DNA of 64,000 nucleotides from Halomonas sp. HAL1 (GCF_030544485.1 NZ_CP130610.1:3162001-3226000); one strand, 5' to 3'. Positions 36,369 to 45,755 are shown, numbered from the stretch's first letter. Program-made: numbers and translations. Notes: generated by a model not told the origin, from the sequence alone.

Positions 36369-37253
36369 CTATCCAGCGTCGAGAAGAAACGGCAACGCTT
36401 CATCCAGCAGTATTTCGGGAATCTCTTCAGCTATATAGTGGCCGCAAGGGAGTGTTTTGCCTTTTACATCGGTAGCGACTTTTTGCCATTCACTGAGTGC
36501 ATCGAAGCAAGCTTCAATGGCGCCTTCAGCGCCCCACATCACTTTTATCGGACAGGTGAGCTTAATGCCCGCGTCGATATCGGCCTGATCATGCTCCAAA
36601 TCGATGGTGGCACTGGCGCGGTAGTCGCCACAAATACCGGTGGCGGTGCCTGGGAGCGACAGGCAGCGCTCGTATTCGGCCAGCGCTTCTGGGAAGAAAG
36701 GCGCCATACCGGCACTGCGGGCACCCATTACGCTTTTCAGATACTGGGCGGGGTCGCTCTGGATCAGCCTTTCCGGCAGCGGCTGGGGGCGAATCAGGAA
36801 GAACCAATGCCAGTAGCTGCGCGCAAAGGCCTCATTAGTGCCGCGATACATGGCAAGCGTTGGCGCGATATCGAGAAGCACCATACGCTCAACTCGCTCA
36901 GCGTGGTCCACGCCTAAACGGTGGGCGACTCGAGCCCCACGATCATGGGCCAGCACTTTAAAACGTTCAAAGCCCCGCGCGCTCATTAGCTCTGCCATAT
37001 CGGCAGCCATGGCGCGCTTGGCGTAATTTAGGTGCTCAGGATCGTCGTCGGGTTTACTGCTGTCGCCGTAACCGCGCAGGTCGGCTGCGATAACGGTGAA
37101 ATGCTGGGCAAGCTCTTCTGCCACTTTGTGCCAAATCACGTGGGTCTGTGGGTGGCCGTGGAGCAGAAGAAGTGCCGGGCCGCTGCCGCCCATTCGAAAC
37201 GTAATGTCGACACCGTTAACGTGACGTGTCTGTTTTTCAAACCCTTCAAACAT
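36369..37253 (-). CDS. Haloacetate dehalogenase-like alpha/beta hydrolase
   Basis: 294 residues. The nucleophile motif is LAHDRGARVA (Asp104, Arg105, Arg108), as in fluoroacetate/haloacetate dehalogenases, where the nucleophile is aspartate and the arginines bind the carboxylate. The oxyanion-side motif is LHGHPQTHVIW. SYWHWFFLIRPQPLPERLI matches the segment whose His-Trp pair binds the halide. The catalytic histidine is in PCGHYIAEE. The start at 37253 has an AGGAGCTC site. It shares strand with the OsmC-YcaO gene, 121 bp away. Substrate is inferred; epoxide hydrolases also have Asp nucleophiles but lack the RxxR pattern. Confidence 0.8.
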   Translation of the reverse strand: MFEGFEKQTRHVNGVDITFRMGGSGPALLLLHGHPQTHVIWHKVAEELAQHFTVIAADLRGYGDSSKPDDDPEHLNYAKRAMAADMAELMSARGFERFKVLAHDRGARVAHRLGVDHAERVERMVLLDIAPTLAMYRGTNEAFARSYWHWFFLIRPQPLPERLIQSDPAQYLKSVMGARSAGMAPFFPEALAEYERCLSLPGTATGICGDYRASATIDLEHDQADIDAGIKLTCPIKVMWGAEGAIEACFDALSEWQKVATDVKGKTLPCGHYIAEEIPEILLDEALPFLLDAG

Positions 37254-37379
37254 GGTGAGCTCCTGACTTATGTCATGACGAATCAATTCAGCCTGCGCTG
37301 ATATTACGCAGCAGAGTTCTTTTTAATAAAACAACATCCGGGCATGATGGTGCCACTTATCGTTAACGAGAGAACTACT

Positions 37380-38390
37380 ATGAAAGCGATCGCCTTTACC
37401 CAAAGCCTGCCTATTGATCATCCTGATGCGCTTCAAGAGATTGAGTTACCTATCCCAACGCCAGAAGCCCACGACATTCGCGTTGCAGTCAGCGCGGTTT
37501 CCGTAAACCCTGTTGATGCCAAAGTGCGCAATAGTGCCCTACCGCAAACCGGCGAGCCGCGCGTACTTGGATATGATGCGGTGGGTATTGTGGACGCCGT
37601 TGGCAGCGCCGTTACGCGTTTTCAGCCGGGTGACCGGGTGTGGTACGCAGGCAATATCGCCCGCCAGGGCTCTAACGCTGAGTTTCAACTGGTCGATGAG
37701 CGCATCGCCAGCCTAGCGCCGAAAAGCCTTTCTGACACTGAAGCCGCTGCGCTTCCACTAACCGCCATTACCGCTTGGGAACTGCTGTTTGACCGGCTAG
37801 AGCTGGGCATGCGTGATACCCAAGGCAAAAGCCTATTGGTGATTGGCGCCGCGGGAGGCGTTGGCTCGATCCTGGTGCAACTTGCTAAACAGCTCACCGA
37901 TATTACCGTGATTGGTACGGCGTCTCGGCCCGAAAGCCAAGCCTGGGTGAAGTCGCTAGGCGCTGATGCCGTTATTAATCATCACCAGCCGCTTGATCAA
38001 GAGCTTAAAGCAGCGGGCTTTGACGGCGTGGATATGGTGATTAGCCTTAACCAGACCGATCATCACTTTGAGGCCATTATTGAAGCCCTCAAGCCCCAGG
38101 GAAAACTGGCGCTTATTGATGACCCTGAGCTAATCGATGTGCGTAAGCTCAAAATGAAAAGCCTGTCGCTGCATTGGGAACTGATGTTTACCCGCCCGCT
38201 GTTCGCGACGGATGATCTCGCCAAGCAGCATGACCTGCTTACCAAAGTAGCGGCCATGGTCGATGACGGTCGCCTAAAAACGACTCTAGGCGAGGTATTG
38301 GGCCCGATTAACGCCGAGAATTTAAAGCGCGCACACGCTCTGATTGAGAGCAACCGCACGATTGGCAAACTGGTCTTGGAAGGCTTTTAA
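37380..38390 (+). CDS. MDR-superfamily zinc-type alcohol dehydrogenase-like / quinone oxidoreductase
   Basis: 336 residues. The N-terminal GroES-like domain has LGYDAVGIVDAVGSAVTRFQ and PGDRVWYAG. The Rossmann domain has the NADPH motif LLVIGAAGGVGSILVQLA (about residues 151-168). The cysteine/histidine zinc ligands of true alcohol dehydrogenases are absent, so it is probably a zinc-free quinone or enone reductase. Start at 37380 after GAGAGAAC. It is convergent with the TetR gene, ending 29 bp before it. Such reductases are often controlled by electrophile-sensing TetR proteins, which fits the neighbour. Confidence 0.82.
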   Translation: MKAIAFTQSLPIDHPDALQEIELPIPTPEAHDIRVAVSAVSVNPVDAKVRNSALPQTGEPRVLGYDAVGIVDAVGSAVTRFQPGDRVWYAGNIARQGSNAEFQLVDERIASLAPKSLSDTEAAALPLTAITAWELLFDRLELGMRDTQGKSLLVIGAAGGVGSILVQLAKQLTDITVIGTASRPESQAWVKSLGADAVINHHQPLDQELKAAGFDGVDMVISLNQTDHHFEAIIEALKPQGKLALIDDPELIDVRKLKMKSLSLHWELMFTRPLFATDDLAKQHDLLTKVAAMVDDGRLKTTLGEVLGPINAENLKRAHALIESNRTIGKLVLEGF

Positions 38391-38419
38391 TACGCGCTCA
38401 ACGTCACGTCCATCGCTGG

Positions 38420-39013
38420 CTATGGCGATGGGCGTACCAGTACTTGCTGGAACAGGATCGTTTCAAACTGCTCCATCGGCTCGACGGATTTAAGCGTTTT
38501 GGCACGCAGAATGGCACCTTCCCAACCGGTGAGAATAAAGCTGGCGAGCGCCTCGGGTGCGGTGTGGCTGGCAATATCACCCCGCGCCTGAGCATCCTGC
38601 AGGCAGCGCACGAAGCGCTGTTCCCAGCGCTGTAGCACGAGGTTTAACGCATCGCGGAAGGTGTCGCTCTGGCCCGAAAGCTCTTGGCCAAGGTTGCCAA
38701 TCAAGCAGCCCGTGGCATGATCGCACTCGTGCATATGGTCACGGCCTGCTGCGAAGTACCGTTTCAGGCGCTCAAGTGGTGGCGTCTCACTATCTTCCAG
38801 CAGTGCCACCAGCGTTTCGTCATAAGTAGCCGCAAAGCGCTCAATCACCGCCAGCCCGAAATCCTCTTTGCTGGAGAAGTAGTGATAGAAGGAGCCCTTG
38901 GGTACACCGCAGGCCTTTAAAACGGCATTAATACCCGTCGCGTTGTAGCCTTGCTGACTAATCAGCTCGGCGCCACTATCAATTAATTTGTCGCGGGTTA
39001 CATTGTTTTTCAT
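38420..39013 (-). CDS. TetR/AcrR-family regulator, NemR/AcuR-like
   Basis: 197 residues. The N-terminal helix-turn-helix is NATGINAVLKACGVPKGSFYHYFSSKEDFG. The C-terminal ligand domain resembles the NemR/AcuR group (CDHATGCLIGNLGQEL with two cysteines that could sense electrophiles). A matching operator overlaps its own promoter at 39024-39039, so it is likely autoregulated. The start codon has no ribosome site and lies about 7 bases from the putative -10, so the transcript may be leaderless. It probably controls the convergent MDR oxidoreductase or the RND operon upstream. Confidence 0.85.
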   Translation of the reverse strand: MKNNVTRDKLIDSGAELISQQGYNATGINAVLKACGVPKGSFYHYFSSKEDFGLAVIERFAATYDETLVALLEDSETPPLERLKRYFAAGRDHMHECDHATGCLIGNLGQELSGQSDTFRDALNLVLQRWEQRFVRCLQDAQARGDIASHTAPEALASFILTGWEGAILRAKTLKSVEPMEQFETILFQQVLVRPSP

Positions 39014-39023
39014 ATACTTAAAG

Positions 39024-39039
39024 TAGACCAGTCAGTCTA
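39024..39039. promoter_or_regulatory. TetR-type operator (TAGAC-N6-GTCTA)
   Basis: TAGACCAGTCAGTCTA has perfect 5-bp arms and resembles NemR/AcuR boxes (TAGACC/GGTCTA). It lies between a candidate -35 (TTGATA, 39049-39044) and -10 (TACTTT, 39025-39020) on the minus strand, spacing 18, so binding would block transcription of the tetR gene. Confidence 0.6.
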
Positions 39040-39052
39040 TTACTATCAAATG

Positions 39053-39100
39053 AGTGAAAGCCAAGTAAGTAAAAGCCAAATGATTGAGTGCCAAGTAAAT
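39053..39100 (+). repeat. Three imperfect 15-bp repeats (AGTGAAAGCCAAGTA-like)
   Basis: Units AGTGAAAGCCAAGTA and AGTAAAAGCCAAATG are directly adjacent, followed by a weaker GAGTGCCAAGTAAATG. Low-complexity duplication in the tetR-RND intergenic region. Confidence 0.5.
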
Positions 39101-39175
39101 GTTAATTACATGTTATTTGCACATTGTTTGACTAATCGCTGCTTAACAATGCGTGATGCTAGCATCATACGCTTA

Positions 39176-39193
39176 TTTTTCTGGAATTTTCGC
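39176..39193 (+). promoter_or_regulatory. Possible BaeR binding site
   Basis: TTTTTCTGGAATTTTCGC agrees with about 12 of 18 positions of the E. coli BaeR box (TTTTTCTCCATDATTGGC, quoted from memory), 25 bp upstream of the membrane-fusion gene whose operon encodes BaeSR. Partial match only. Confidence 0.25.
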
Positions 39194-39218
39194 CCTAGCC
39201 AACGGATGACGCGCGGTA

Positions 39219-40445
39219 ATGACACCAAAACGCTCCCTCTCTTCTCCACAATCGTCTTACCAACGAGGCCGCATTCGTATAGGCGCTGTGGTGGCATTAT
39301 TGATTCTTATGGGCACCCTGGCGCTCGCCTGGTGGATTATTACCCAACCGCCCCGTATTGAGCGAACCCCACCGCCGGAGCCTCCACCTACTATGGTAGA
39401 TGTCGTCACGGTAAACGCGAGTGTTCAGGCACCTAATCTTTACGGCTTTGGGCGCGTTGAAGCAGAGCAGGAGGCGATGTTAGCCAGCCGTGTGGCGGGG
39501 CAATTGGAGCGTTTTGCCGATGGCGTGGTGCCTGGCCAAGTCGTTGAACAGGATGCCGCCGTGGCGTTTATTGATCAAGCCGACCTAGCATTAAGCCTGG
39601 AAGATGCCGAAGCGCAGCTGGCCACTGCGCAAGCGTTACTTGCTTTAGAGCAGGCGGAACAGCAGCGCGCGCGCAGTGAGTACGAATCCTTTGGGCGTCA
39701 GCTTTCTGCTGAGCGACGTTCGCTGGTACTGCGTGAACCCCAGCTGCGCCAAGCACAAGCCGAACTCACCCAAGCACGCGTGGCCCGCGATCAGGCAGCA
39801 CTGAATGTTGAGCGCGCCACCCTCACCGCCCCCTGGCGCGCCATGGTGCAGGAGCGCTTGGTCGGCGCTGGCAGTCTGCTCAGTCAAGGAACCGAGGTAT
39901 TGCACCTGGTGGGCGTCGAGCAGTTTTGGGTGCGCGCCTCACTACCCGGTGAGTGGATGGAGTGGCTGGAAGCGGGCAGTAGCGTGACGTTAACCAGCCG
40001 CGGCTGGCCCGAAGGCGCCACACGTGAAGGCACGCTGGTGTCGATGTTGCCCAGCCTGGAAGAGAATGGCCTGCAGGCACAGCTACTCATCGCAGTGAAC
40101 GACCCTCTGGCGCTAGAGAGCGACGGCCCGGCCCTGCGCCTGGGCGATGTGCTTCGCGCCTCCTTTCAACCCGCTATTCAAGAGCAGCTCATATCACTAC
40201 CCTTTGCCGCGCTTCGCCCAGGGGATGTTACGTGGCGGGTCGACGAGGAGAATCGCCTGCGTCGCACGCCAGTCACACTAGCCTATCGCGGGGAAGATGA
40301 CGCCTTGATTCGTAGCGGTCTGGAAACCGGCCAGCAGGTCGTCACCGCGGGCTTGGCCCAGCCTCGAGAAGGCCAGCTAGTGCGCATTCGTCGGCCCAAC
40401 GACACCCCGGCCCAAGCGGGAGATGAACCGGGAGACGAATCATGA
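39219..40445 (+). CDS. RND efflux periplasmic adaptor (membrane fusion protein)
   Basis: 408 residues, HlyD/AcrA type. One N-terminal membrane anchor (about 20-42, AVVALLILMGTLALAWWII) is followed by a proline-rich linker, a lipoyl half-motif, an alpha-hairpin of about 75 residues rich in Gln/Glu/Ala (about 115-185) and beta-barrel domains. It links the inner-membrane pump to an outer-membrane channel. It overlaps the pump gene by 4 bp (ATGA). The operon has no outer-membrane factor gene, so an external TolC-type protein must serve. No good ribosome site precedes the start. Confidence 0.88.
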   Translation: MTPKRSLSSPQSSYQRGRIRIGAVVALLILMGTLALAWWIITQPPRIERTPPPEPPPTMVDVVTVNASVQAPNLYGFGRVEAEQEAMLASRVAGQLERFADGVVPGQVVEQDAAVAFIDQADLALSLEDAEAQLATAQALLALEQAEQQRARSEYESFGRQLSAERRSLVLREPQLRQAQAELTQARVARDQAALNVERATLTAPWRAMVQERLVGAGSLLSQGTEVLHLVGVEQFWVRASLPGEWMEWLEAGSSVTLTSRGWPEGATREGTLVSMLPSLEENGLQAQLLIAVNDPLALESDGPALRLGDVLRASFQPAIQEQLISLPFAALRPGDVTWRVDEENRLRRTPVTLAYRGEDDALIRSGLETGQQVVTAGLAQPREGQLVRIRRPNDTPAQAGDEPGDES

Positions 40446-43400
40446 AGGTACCACGCGGCCCATTGGCATGGATGGTGGATCACGGGGTAGCCCCCAACTT
40501 ATTGATGGTGCTGTTTATCGTCGGCGGCCTAATGGCGTCGCTAGCGATTAAAAAGGAAGTATTCCCTGAATTCGACATCGAAGTCGTGCAAGTCACTATC
40601 AGCTACCCTGGCGCCACGCCGGAGGATGTGGAACAGAGCCTGCTGCTACCGGTGGAAGCCGCGATAGCCGATGTAGAGGGCATCGACGAGCTGACAGCGA
40701 CGGCCAGCGAAGGCAGCGCCAACGTCAGCGCTACGCTGATTGACGGCATTGATGTCATGCGCGCCTATCAGGATATTCAGCAGGCAGTGAACGCTATCAC
40801 CACGCTGCCCAGCGCCGCCGATCCACCACGTTTCACCCTGGCGGGACGCTCTCGCAGTGTGCTCAGCCTACAAGTTTATGGCCAGGTCGGCCTAGAGGCA
40901 CTCCACGATGCGGCTGAAGATGTACGCGGCGAGTTGCAAGCCACATCGGGCATTTCCCGCGCTGAGCTTTCCGGCAACCGCGAGCGGGAGATTCAAGTCC
41001 ATCTGGATGAAGAGGCCATCGAGCGCTTTGGTCTCGACCATCAGGAGCTGGCTAGCCGCATCGCCGAAGAGGCGCTTGACCTTGCCAGTGGTCAGCTAAC
41101 AACGGCCGAAGGCGAGTGGCTAATTCGCTATCAAGGGCGGCGCAATAGCGCTGAAGCCTTTGCAGAGCTGCCGATACTCACCAGCACTCAGGGCGCTCCG
41201 ATTACACTCGGTGAGATCGCCAGGGTCAGTGACGGTTTTGCCGAGACCGATCGCGAGGAGTTCTATAACGGTCAGCCTGGCCTCTCTGTGGATGTTTACC
41301 AGATTGGCGACCAGACCCCGACCAGTATCTCTGAAGCGGTCAACGGAGAGCTTGAGCGCTTGCGGGAAGGTATGCCGGAAGGCGTCAGCCTGGATATTTC
41401 CCGCGACAGCTCAGAAGTTTACGAAGACCGTCTTAGCCTGCTGTTAAAAAACGCCTGGATGGGCTTAGCGCTGGTATTGGTACTCATGGCGCTGTTTCTG
41501 GAAGCACGGCTAGCCTTCTGGGTCACCCTGGGCATTCCGACGGCGTTTCTGGGCGCCATGCTGTTTCTGCCCTGGATCGGCGTCTCGCTCAACATGATGT
41601 CGATGTTCGCCTTTATTATCGCCCTTGGGATCGTGGTGGATGACGCCATTATCGTTGGCGAAAATATCTACAGCTACCGGGAAGAGGGCTACTCGCTGCG
41701 CGATGCAGCGGTGAAAGGCGCCAGCGAGATCGCCACGCCACTTACGTTTGCCATTCTGTCCAATATCGTCGCCTTCCTGCCGCTGCTTTTTTTACCGGGC
41801 TTTTTAGGGCTGATTTTTGCCACGGTTCCGGTGGTGGTGGTGACCGTCTTTCTGATCTCCTGGCTGGAAGCGCTCGTCATACTGCCCGCCCACTTAGCCC
41901 ATAGCCGCAAACCGCGCCAAACGCCGGCGTGGCAGCGTCCGCTTGAATCACTTCGCCAGCGCCTTCAGGGCGGCTTGCACCACTTCACCTATCGTCAGTT
42001 CGAACCGTTTCTGCAGCGCGCGCTGAACCAACGCCTGCTGAGTATTTCGCTGGGCATCGCCATTCTCTTGATCGCCCTCTCCTGGGCAATGAGCGGGCGT
42101 TTGGGCTTTTCCCTGATGCCACGGGTCGAATCGGATCAGGTGCAGGCAACGGTAACGCTGCCCATTGGCAGCAATATCAGCGTTAGCCGTGAGCTTAGCC
42201 AACAGCTGCTCGACGCCGCCGATGTCCTCAGCGAGCGCGAAGAAACACTCAGCTTTAGTAGCTCGCGCAGTCGCCTGGACGGCGAAAGCCTGGAAGTACG
42301 TTTGGATATTGCCAGCGAGAGTTTAGAGGCTTGGCCACCGTCGCGCATCGCCCGGGAGTGGCGCGACCTAACCGGCGATTTGCTCGGCGCTCAGTCAGTG
42401 CGTTTTGAGGCTGATGTCGGCGGCCCCGGCAGCGGCGCGGCGCTCAGCCTGCGCCTTTCCCACCCGGACACGCAGGTATTGGAAGCCGCCGCTGAACGCT
42501 TGGCGGAAACATTGGGCGGCTATGGACTCACCGATATCGACAGCGGCCTGGGCGACGGTAAACCTCAGTTAGAGATGCGTCTTTCTGCCGAGGGCCGTGC
42601 GTTGGGGCTCACAGGCAGCAATTTAGCCGAAGCGCTACGCGGACCTCTTCAGGGTGCCACGGCACTTGAACAGTACGTCGGGCGCAGCGAAATCAGCGTT
42701 GAGGTTCGTCTGCCCAACGACAACCGCGACAGCCTGAATGAGCTCTACCGCATGCCGGTGCGCACGCCTGATGGCCTCAGCGTGCCACTTTCACGGGTAG
42801 CCGACATCACCATCAGCCAGGCCTCTAGCAGTCTTGAGCGCATTAACGGGCGACGCATTATTACCGTGACCGCCGACTCAGAAAGCGATCTGGCCATTAA
42901 CCAGGTACTGGCAACGCTGCAGGAAGAGGTGTTCCCCAACCTTGAAGCAACCTGGCCAGGGCTTGAGGTCAGCATGGGCGGTCGTCAGCAGGACACCGCC
43001 GACAACTTGGCCACGCTCAAGACCTCCATGTGGTTAATGATTGCCGCTCTTTACGCACTGCTCGCCATTCCGTTCCGTAGCTATTTGCAGCCGCTGCTGG
43101 TGTTGGCCGCCATTCCCTTCGGCATTGTCGGTGCAGTGGCCGGCCATATGATTATGGGTTTCGGGCTTTCGATTATAAGTTTGCTGGGCATGCTCGCGCT
43201 CTCTGGCGTGGTGATCAACGATGCGCTGGTGCTGATTGACTACGCCAACCGTAAACGCCGCGAAGGCATGGATGCCCGGGGCGCCATCGTGGCAGCGGCT
43301 ACCCGCCGTTTACGGCCGATTATGATGACCACGTTGACGACCTTCTTGGGCTTGGCACCTATGATCTTGGAAACCTCGCGACAAGCACGTTTTATGATTC

Positions 43401-43579
43401 CTATGGCGATTTCGCTAGGTTTTGGCATGCTGTTCGCAACGGCTATTCTGTTAATTCTGGTGCCCTGCCTCTATCTGGGCATGGAGAATGTTCGCGAACG
43501 GCTTAGTGCCCCGCGCCAGCCCTCACCCAGCAACAAATTGAGCGACAACAAATCGAGTCAAGAAGAGGGAGCTCATTAA
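40442..43579 (+). CDS. RND-family efflux pump permease
   Basis: 1,045 residues with the usual twelve membrane segments and two large periplasmic loops (about 35-335 and 560-870). TM4 contains the proton-relay pair in LGIVVDDAIIVGENIY. The first helix is followed by KKEVFPEFDIEVVQVTISYPGATPEDVE, the common RND opening. Two similar halves are evident. Substrates are unknown; with baeSR in the operon, envelope-stress compounds are likely. The last ten codons are a Ser/Asn/Lys repeat (SNKLSDNKSS) from a short DNA duplication. The stop overlaps the baeS start by one base. Confidence 0.92.
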   Translation: MKVPRGPLAWMVDHGVAPNLLMVLFIVGGLMASLAIKKEVFPEFDIEVVQVTISYPGATPEDVEQSLLLPVEAAIADVEGIDELTATASEGSANVSATLIDGIDVMRAYQDIQQAVNAITTLPSAADPPRFTLAGRSRSVLSLQVYGQVGLEALHDAAEDVRGELQATSGISRAELSGNREREIQVHLDEEAIERFGLDHQELASRIAEEALDLASGQLTTAEGEWLIRYQGRRNSAEAFAELPILTSTQGAPITLGEIARVSDGFAETDREEFYNGQPGLSVDVYQIGDQTPTSISEAVNGELERLREGMPEGVSLDISRDSSEVYEDRLSLLLKNAWMGLALVLVLMALFLEARLAFWVTLGIPTAFLGAMLFLPWIGVSLNMMSMFAFIIALGIVVDDAIIVGENIYSYREEGYSLRDAAVKGASEIATPLTFAILSNIVAFLPLLFLPGFLGLIFATVPVVVVTVFLISWLEALVILPAHLAHSRKPRQTPAWQRPLESLRQRLQGGLHHFTYRQFEPFLQRALNQRLLSISLGIAILLIALSWAMSGRLGFSLMPRVESDQVQATVTLPIGSNISVSRELSQQLLDAADVLSEREETLSFSSSRSRLDGESLEVRLDIASESLEAWPPSRIAREWRDLTGDLLGAQSVRFEADVGGPGSGAALSLRLSHPDTQVLEAAAERLAETLGGYGLTDIDSGLGDGKPQLEMRLSAEGRALGLTGSNLAEALRGPLQGATALEQYVGRSEISVEVRLPNDNRDSLNELYRMPVRTPDGLSVPLSRVADITISQASSSLERINGRRIITVTADSESDLAINQVLATLQEEVFPNLEATWPGLEVSMGGRQQDTADNLATLKTSMWLMIAALYALLAIPFRSYLQPLLVLAAIPFGIVGAVAGHMIMGFGLSIISLLGMLALSGVVINDALVLIDYANRKRREGMDARGAIVAAATRRLRPIMMTTLTTFLGLAPMILETSRQARFMIPMAISLGFGMLFATAILLILVPCLYLGMENVRERLSAPRQPSPSNKLSDNKSSQEEGAH

Positions 43580-44985
43580 TGGCAGTGCTCACCGCGATAC
43601 GCCAATGGCGGCCCTCTCGGCTGGGCCTGAAGCTGTTTGTGATTATCTTAAGCGTCAATGTGGCCATCTCAGCCAGTATGTTTCTGGCCGTCTCCTACAG
43701 TATTGACCGTGGCTTTCTCGACTATCTCAACCAAGCTCAGGAGCGCCGCGCCACGCTGCTGGCAGACGGTCTTGTCACACGCTGGGAAACCCAGCAGAGC
43801 TGGGAGTGGTTGGAGCAGTCACCGGAACGCTGGCCGTTTATTGTTCGTTTTGAGCTTGGCCAGGAGCATCGCGACCGACCCTCACCGCTTGGCGAAGCGC
43901 GGGATTTTAGCCTGCGCGCAGCAGATGGTCGCTTTGTCGTGCCACCCCATAGCGGGCGCGAAAACTCGGGCAACTGGCATTGGCTAACCCTGCAAAGCGG
44001 TGAAACCACTATCGGTTCGCTGGGGTTCAGGCCGCCGCGGGAAATGATGGAGCGCATGGAGAGCCGCTTTCTGGAGCGCCAGCAGCGTAATCTGGTGCTT
44101 ATCGTCATCTCACTCTGCGTTGCTTCATTGCTACTGGCGGGCGGGCTTTCCTGGTGGCTGGGGCGTCGTACCCGGGCATTGGCCGGCGCTACGCTGCGCC
44201 TTACCGAAGGCGACTACCACACCCGGCTACCGGAACGCGGCCGCGACGAGCTCTCGCGCCTGGCGCGGGATTTCAATGTGCTTGCCGCCACGCTGGAAGC
44301 CAGCCGTGATGCCCGCGCCCGCTGGGTATCAGATACGGCCCATGAGCTGCGCACGCCGCTGGCGGTGCTGCGCGGAGAGATCGAAGCCATGCAGGATGGC
44401 ATTCGACCCCTGAATCAGGAGAACCTCGGCTCGCTCGCCCAAGAGGTGGGTCAACTAGAGCGTTTGGTGGCGGATTTACGCCTGCTTTCCCAAAGCGACG
44501 CGGGCGCGCTGGATATACAGCTGGCCCCGATGGATCTTAGCGACTGCCTGGCTAGCCGCCTGGCTGACGCTGACCGCTGGTTAGTGGACAGCGGCTTAAC
44601 GCTGACCGAACAGATCGAGCCTGGCATTATGATTCGTGGCGATGCCCAGCGTCTGCGCCAGCTGTGGAACAACCTGTTGGATAACAGCTGCGCTTACACT
44701 CAGCCGCCGGGAGAGCTGCGTGTTACGCTCACGACTCAACAAGGGGAAGCGGTGGTCACTTGGGAAGATAGTGCGCCGGGGGTACCGGAAGGTGAGCTGG
44801 CCCGTTTGACCGAGCGACTCTATCGAGTGGAAGGATCACGCAGCCGTGCTAGTGGCGGCAGCGGTCTAGGGCTCTCTATTGCGAGCGCCTTGGTCAATGC
44901 CCATGGTGCAACGCTGACGCCCTCTACCTCAACGCTAGGTGGGCTGCGCTGGACGCTGCGCTTTCCTCTGTTGGCCGCTAATTAA
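43579..44985 (+). CDS. baeS: Envelope-stress sensor histidine kinase (BaeS-like)
   Basis: 468 residues. The N-terminal membrane segment is about 18-40 and the second about 170-192, enclosing a periplasmic sensor of about 130 residues. A HAMP domain, a HisKA domain (SDTAHELRTPLAVLRGEIEA) and a HATPase domain with NNLLDNSCAYT (N box) and GGSGLGLSIASALVNAHG (G2 box) follow. It phosphorylates BaeR on envelope stress. It begins at the A shared with the stop of the pump gene, so translation is coupled. Assignment as BaeS rests on architecture plus the clear BaeR neighbour. Confidence 0.88.
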   Translation: MAVLTAIRQWRPSRLGLKLFVIILSVNVAISASMFLAVSYSIDRGFLDYLNQAQERRATLLADGLVTRWETQQSWEWLEQSPERWPFIVRFELGQEHRDRPSPLGEARDFSLRAADGRFVVPPHSGRENSGNWHWLTLQSGETTIGSLGFRPPREMMERMESRFLERQQRNLVLIVISLCVASLLLAGGLSWWLGRRTRALAGATLRLTEGDYHTRLPERGRDELSRLARDFNVLAATLEASRDARARWVSDTAHELRTPLAVLRGEIEAMQDGIRPLNQENLGSLAQEVGQLERLVADLRLLSQSDAGALDIQLAPMDLSDCLASRLADADRWLVDSGLTLTEQIEPGIMIRGDAQRLRQLWNNLLDNSCAYTQPPGELRVTLTTQQGEAVVTWEDSAPGVPEGELARLTERLYRVEGSRSRASGGSGLGLSIASALVNAHGATLTPSTSTLGGLRWTLRFPLLAAN

Positions 44986-45059
44986 TGTTTTTCAGAGTTC
45001 GTGTTTAAAAACTGTTTTAAGCCATGCTTTCCCGTTCACTGCTAAGCGAGTCTACCGCT

Positions 45060-45755
45060 ATGTCTCATGCTGCCTCTTTGCTCGTTGTCGAGGATGAACC
45101 GAAAATTGCCCGCCTGATGGCGGACTACTTAACCACCCATGGCTTTGAGGTGACGACCCTGGGCCACGGGGATGAAGTGATGCCGTGGCTGGAACAACAC
45201 TCCCCAGCCCTGGTGCTGCTCGATATTATGCTACCGGGTAAAGATGGCCTTACTCTGAGCCGGGAAATTCGCCAGCTGTGGCCCTCCATTGCACTCATCA
45301 TGGTCACCGCCAAGGTAGAAGAGGTCGACCGCCTGCTGGGACTGGAGCTAGGCGCCGATGACTATATCTGCAAGCCTTTTAGCCCTCGTGAAGTCGTCGC
45401 TCGGGTCAAAGCCGTACTGCGCCGCAGCCAAGCGGCAGCCGAGGCGCCGAGTGAAGTACAAAACGCCCCGGTGGTGTTAAACGAAGACGGCTGGCAAGCC
45501 CTCGCCCACGGACAGGACCTGGGCCTGACCGCGGTGGAGTTTCAGTTATTGCGCGTAATGATGCAGGCACCGGGGCGCATCTTCAGCCGCGAACAGCTGA
45601 TGGATCACATGTACCGCGATAACCGCATCGTCTCAGAGCGCACCGTGGACAGCCACATTAAAAAACTGCGCAAGAAGATCCACGAAGCGCTGCCAGAACT
45701 GGAAATCATCCGCTCGGTATATGGTGTCGGCTATAAGTATCAGCCGGAGGGGTAA
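45060..45755 (+). CDS. baeR: Response regulator (BaeR-like, OmpR family)
   Basis: 231 residues. The receiver domain shows LLVVEDEPKIARLMADYL and the phospho-acceptor aspartate in LVLLDIMLPGKDGLTL. VEEVDRLLGLELGADDYICK, ending at the conserved lysine, and FSPREVVARVKAVLRR closely resemble E. coli BaeR. The C-terminal OmpR-type winged helix ends SVYGVGYKY. The start at 45060 (MSHAASLLVVEDE) fits the family; a longer frame starts at 45024. It is 74 bp after baeS. It probably activates its own pump operon. Confidence 0.9.
   Translation: MSHAASLLVVEDEPKIARLMADYLTTHGFEVTTLGHGDEVMPWLEQHSPALVLLDIMLPGKDGLTLSREIRQLWPSIALIMVTAKVEEVDRLLGLELGADDYICKPFSPREVVARVKAVLRRSQAAAEAPSEVQNAPVVLNEDGWQALAHGQDLGLTAVEFQLLRVMMQAPGRIFSREQLMDHMYRDNRIVSERTVDSHIKKLRKKIHEALPELEIIRSVYGVGYKYQPEG

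Noticed and set aside
38409..38432. Inverted repeat CCATCGC/GCGATGG between the MDR and tetR genes
   Set aside because: It overlaps the end of the tetR coding sequence and has no T run, so a terminator call is not supported.
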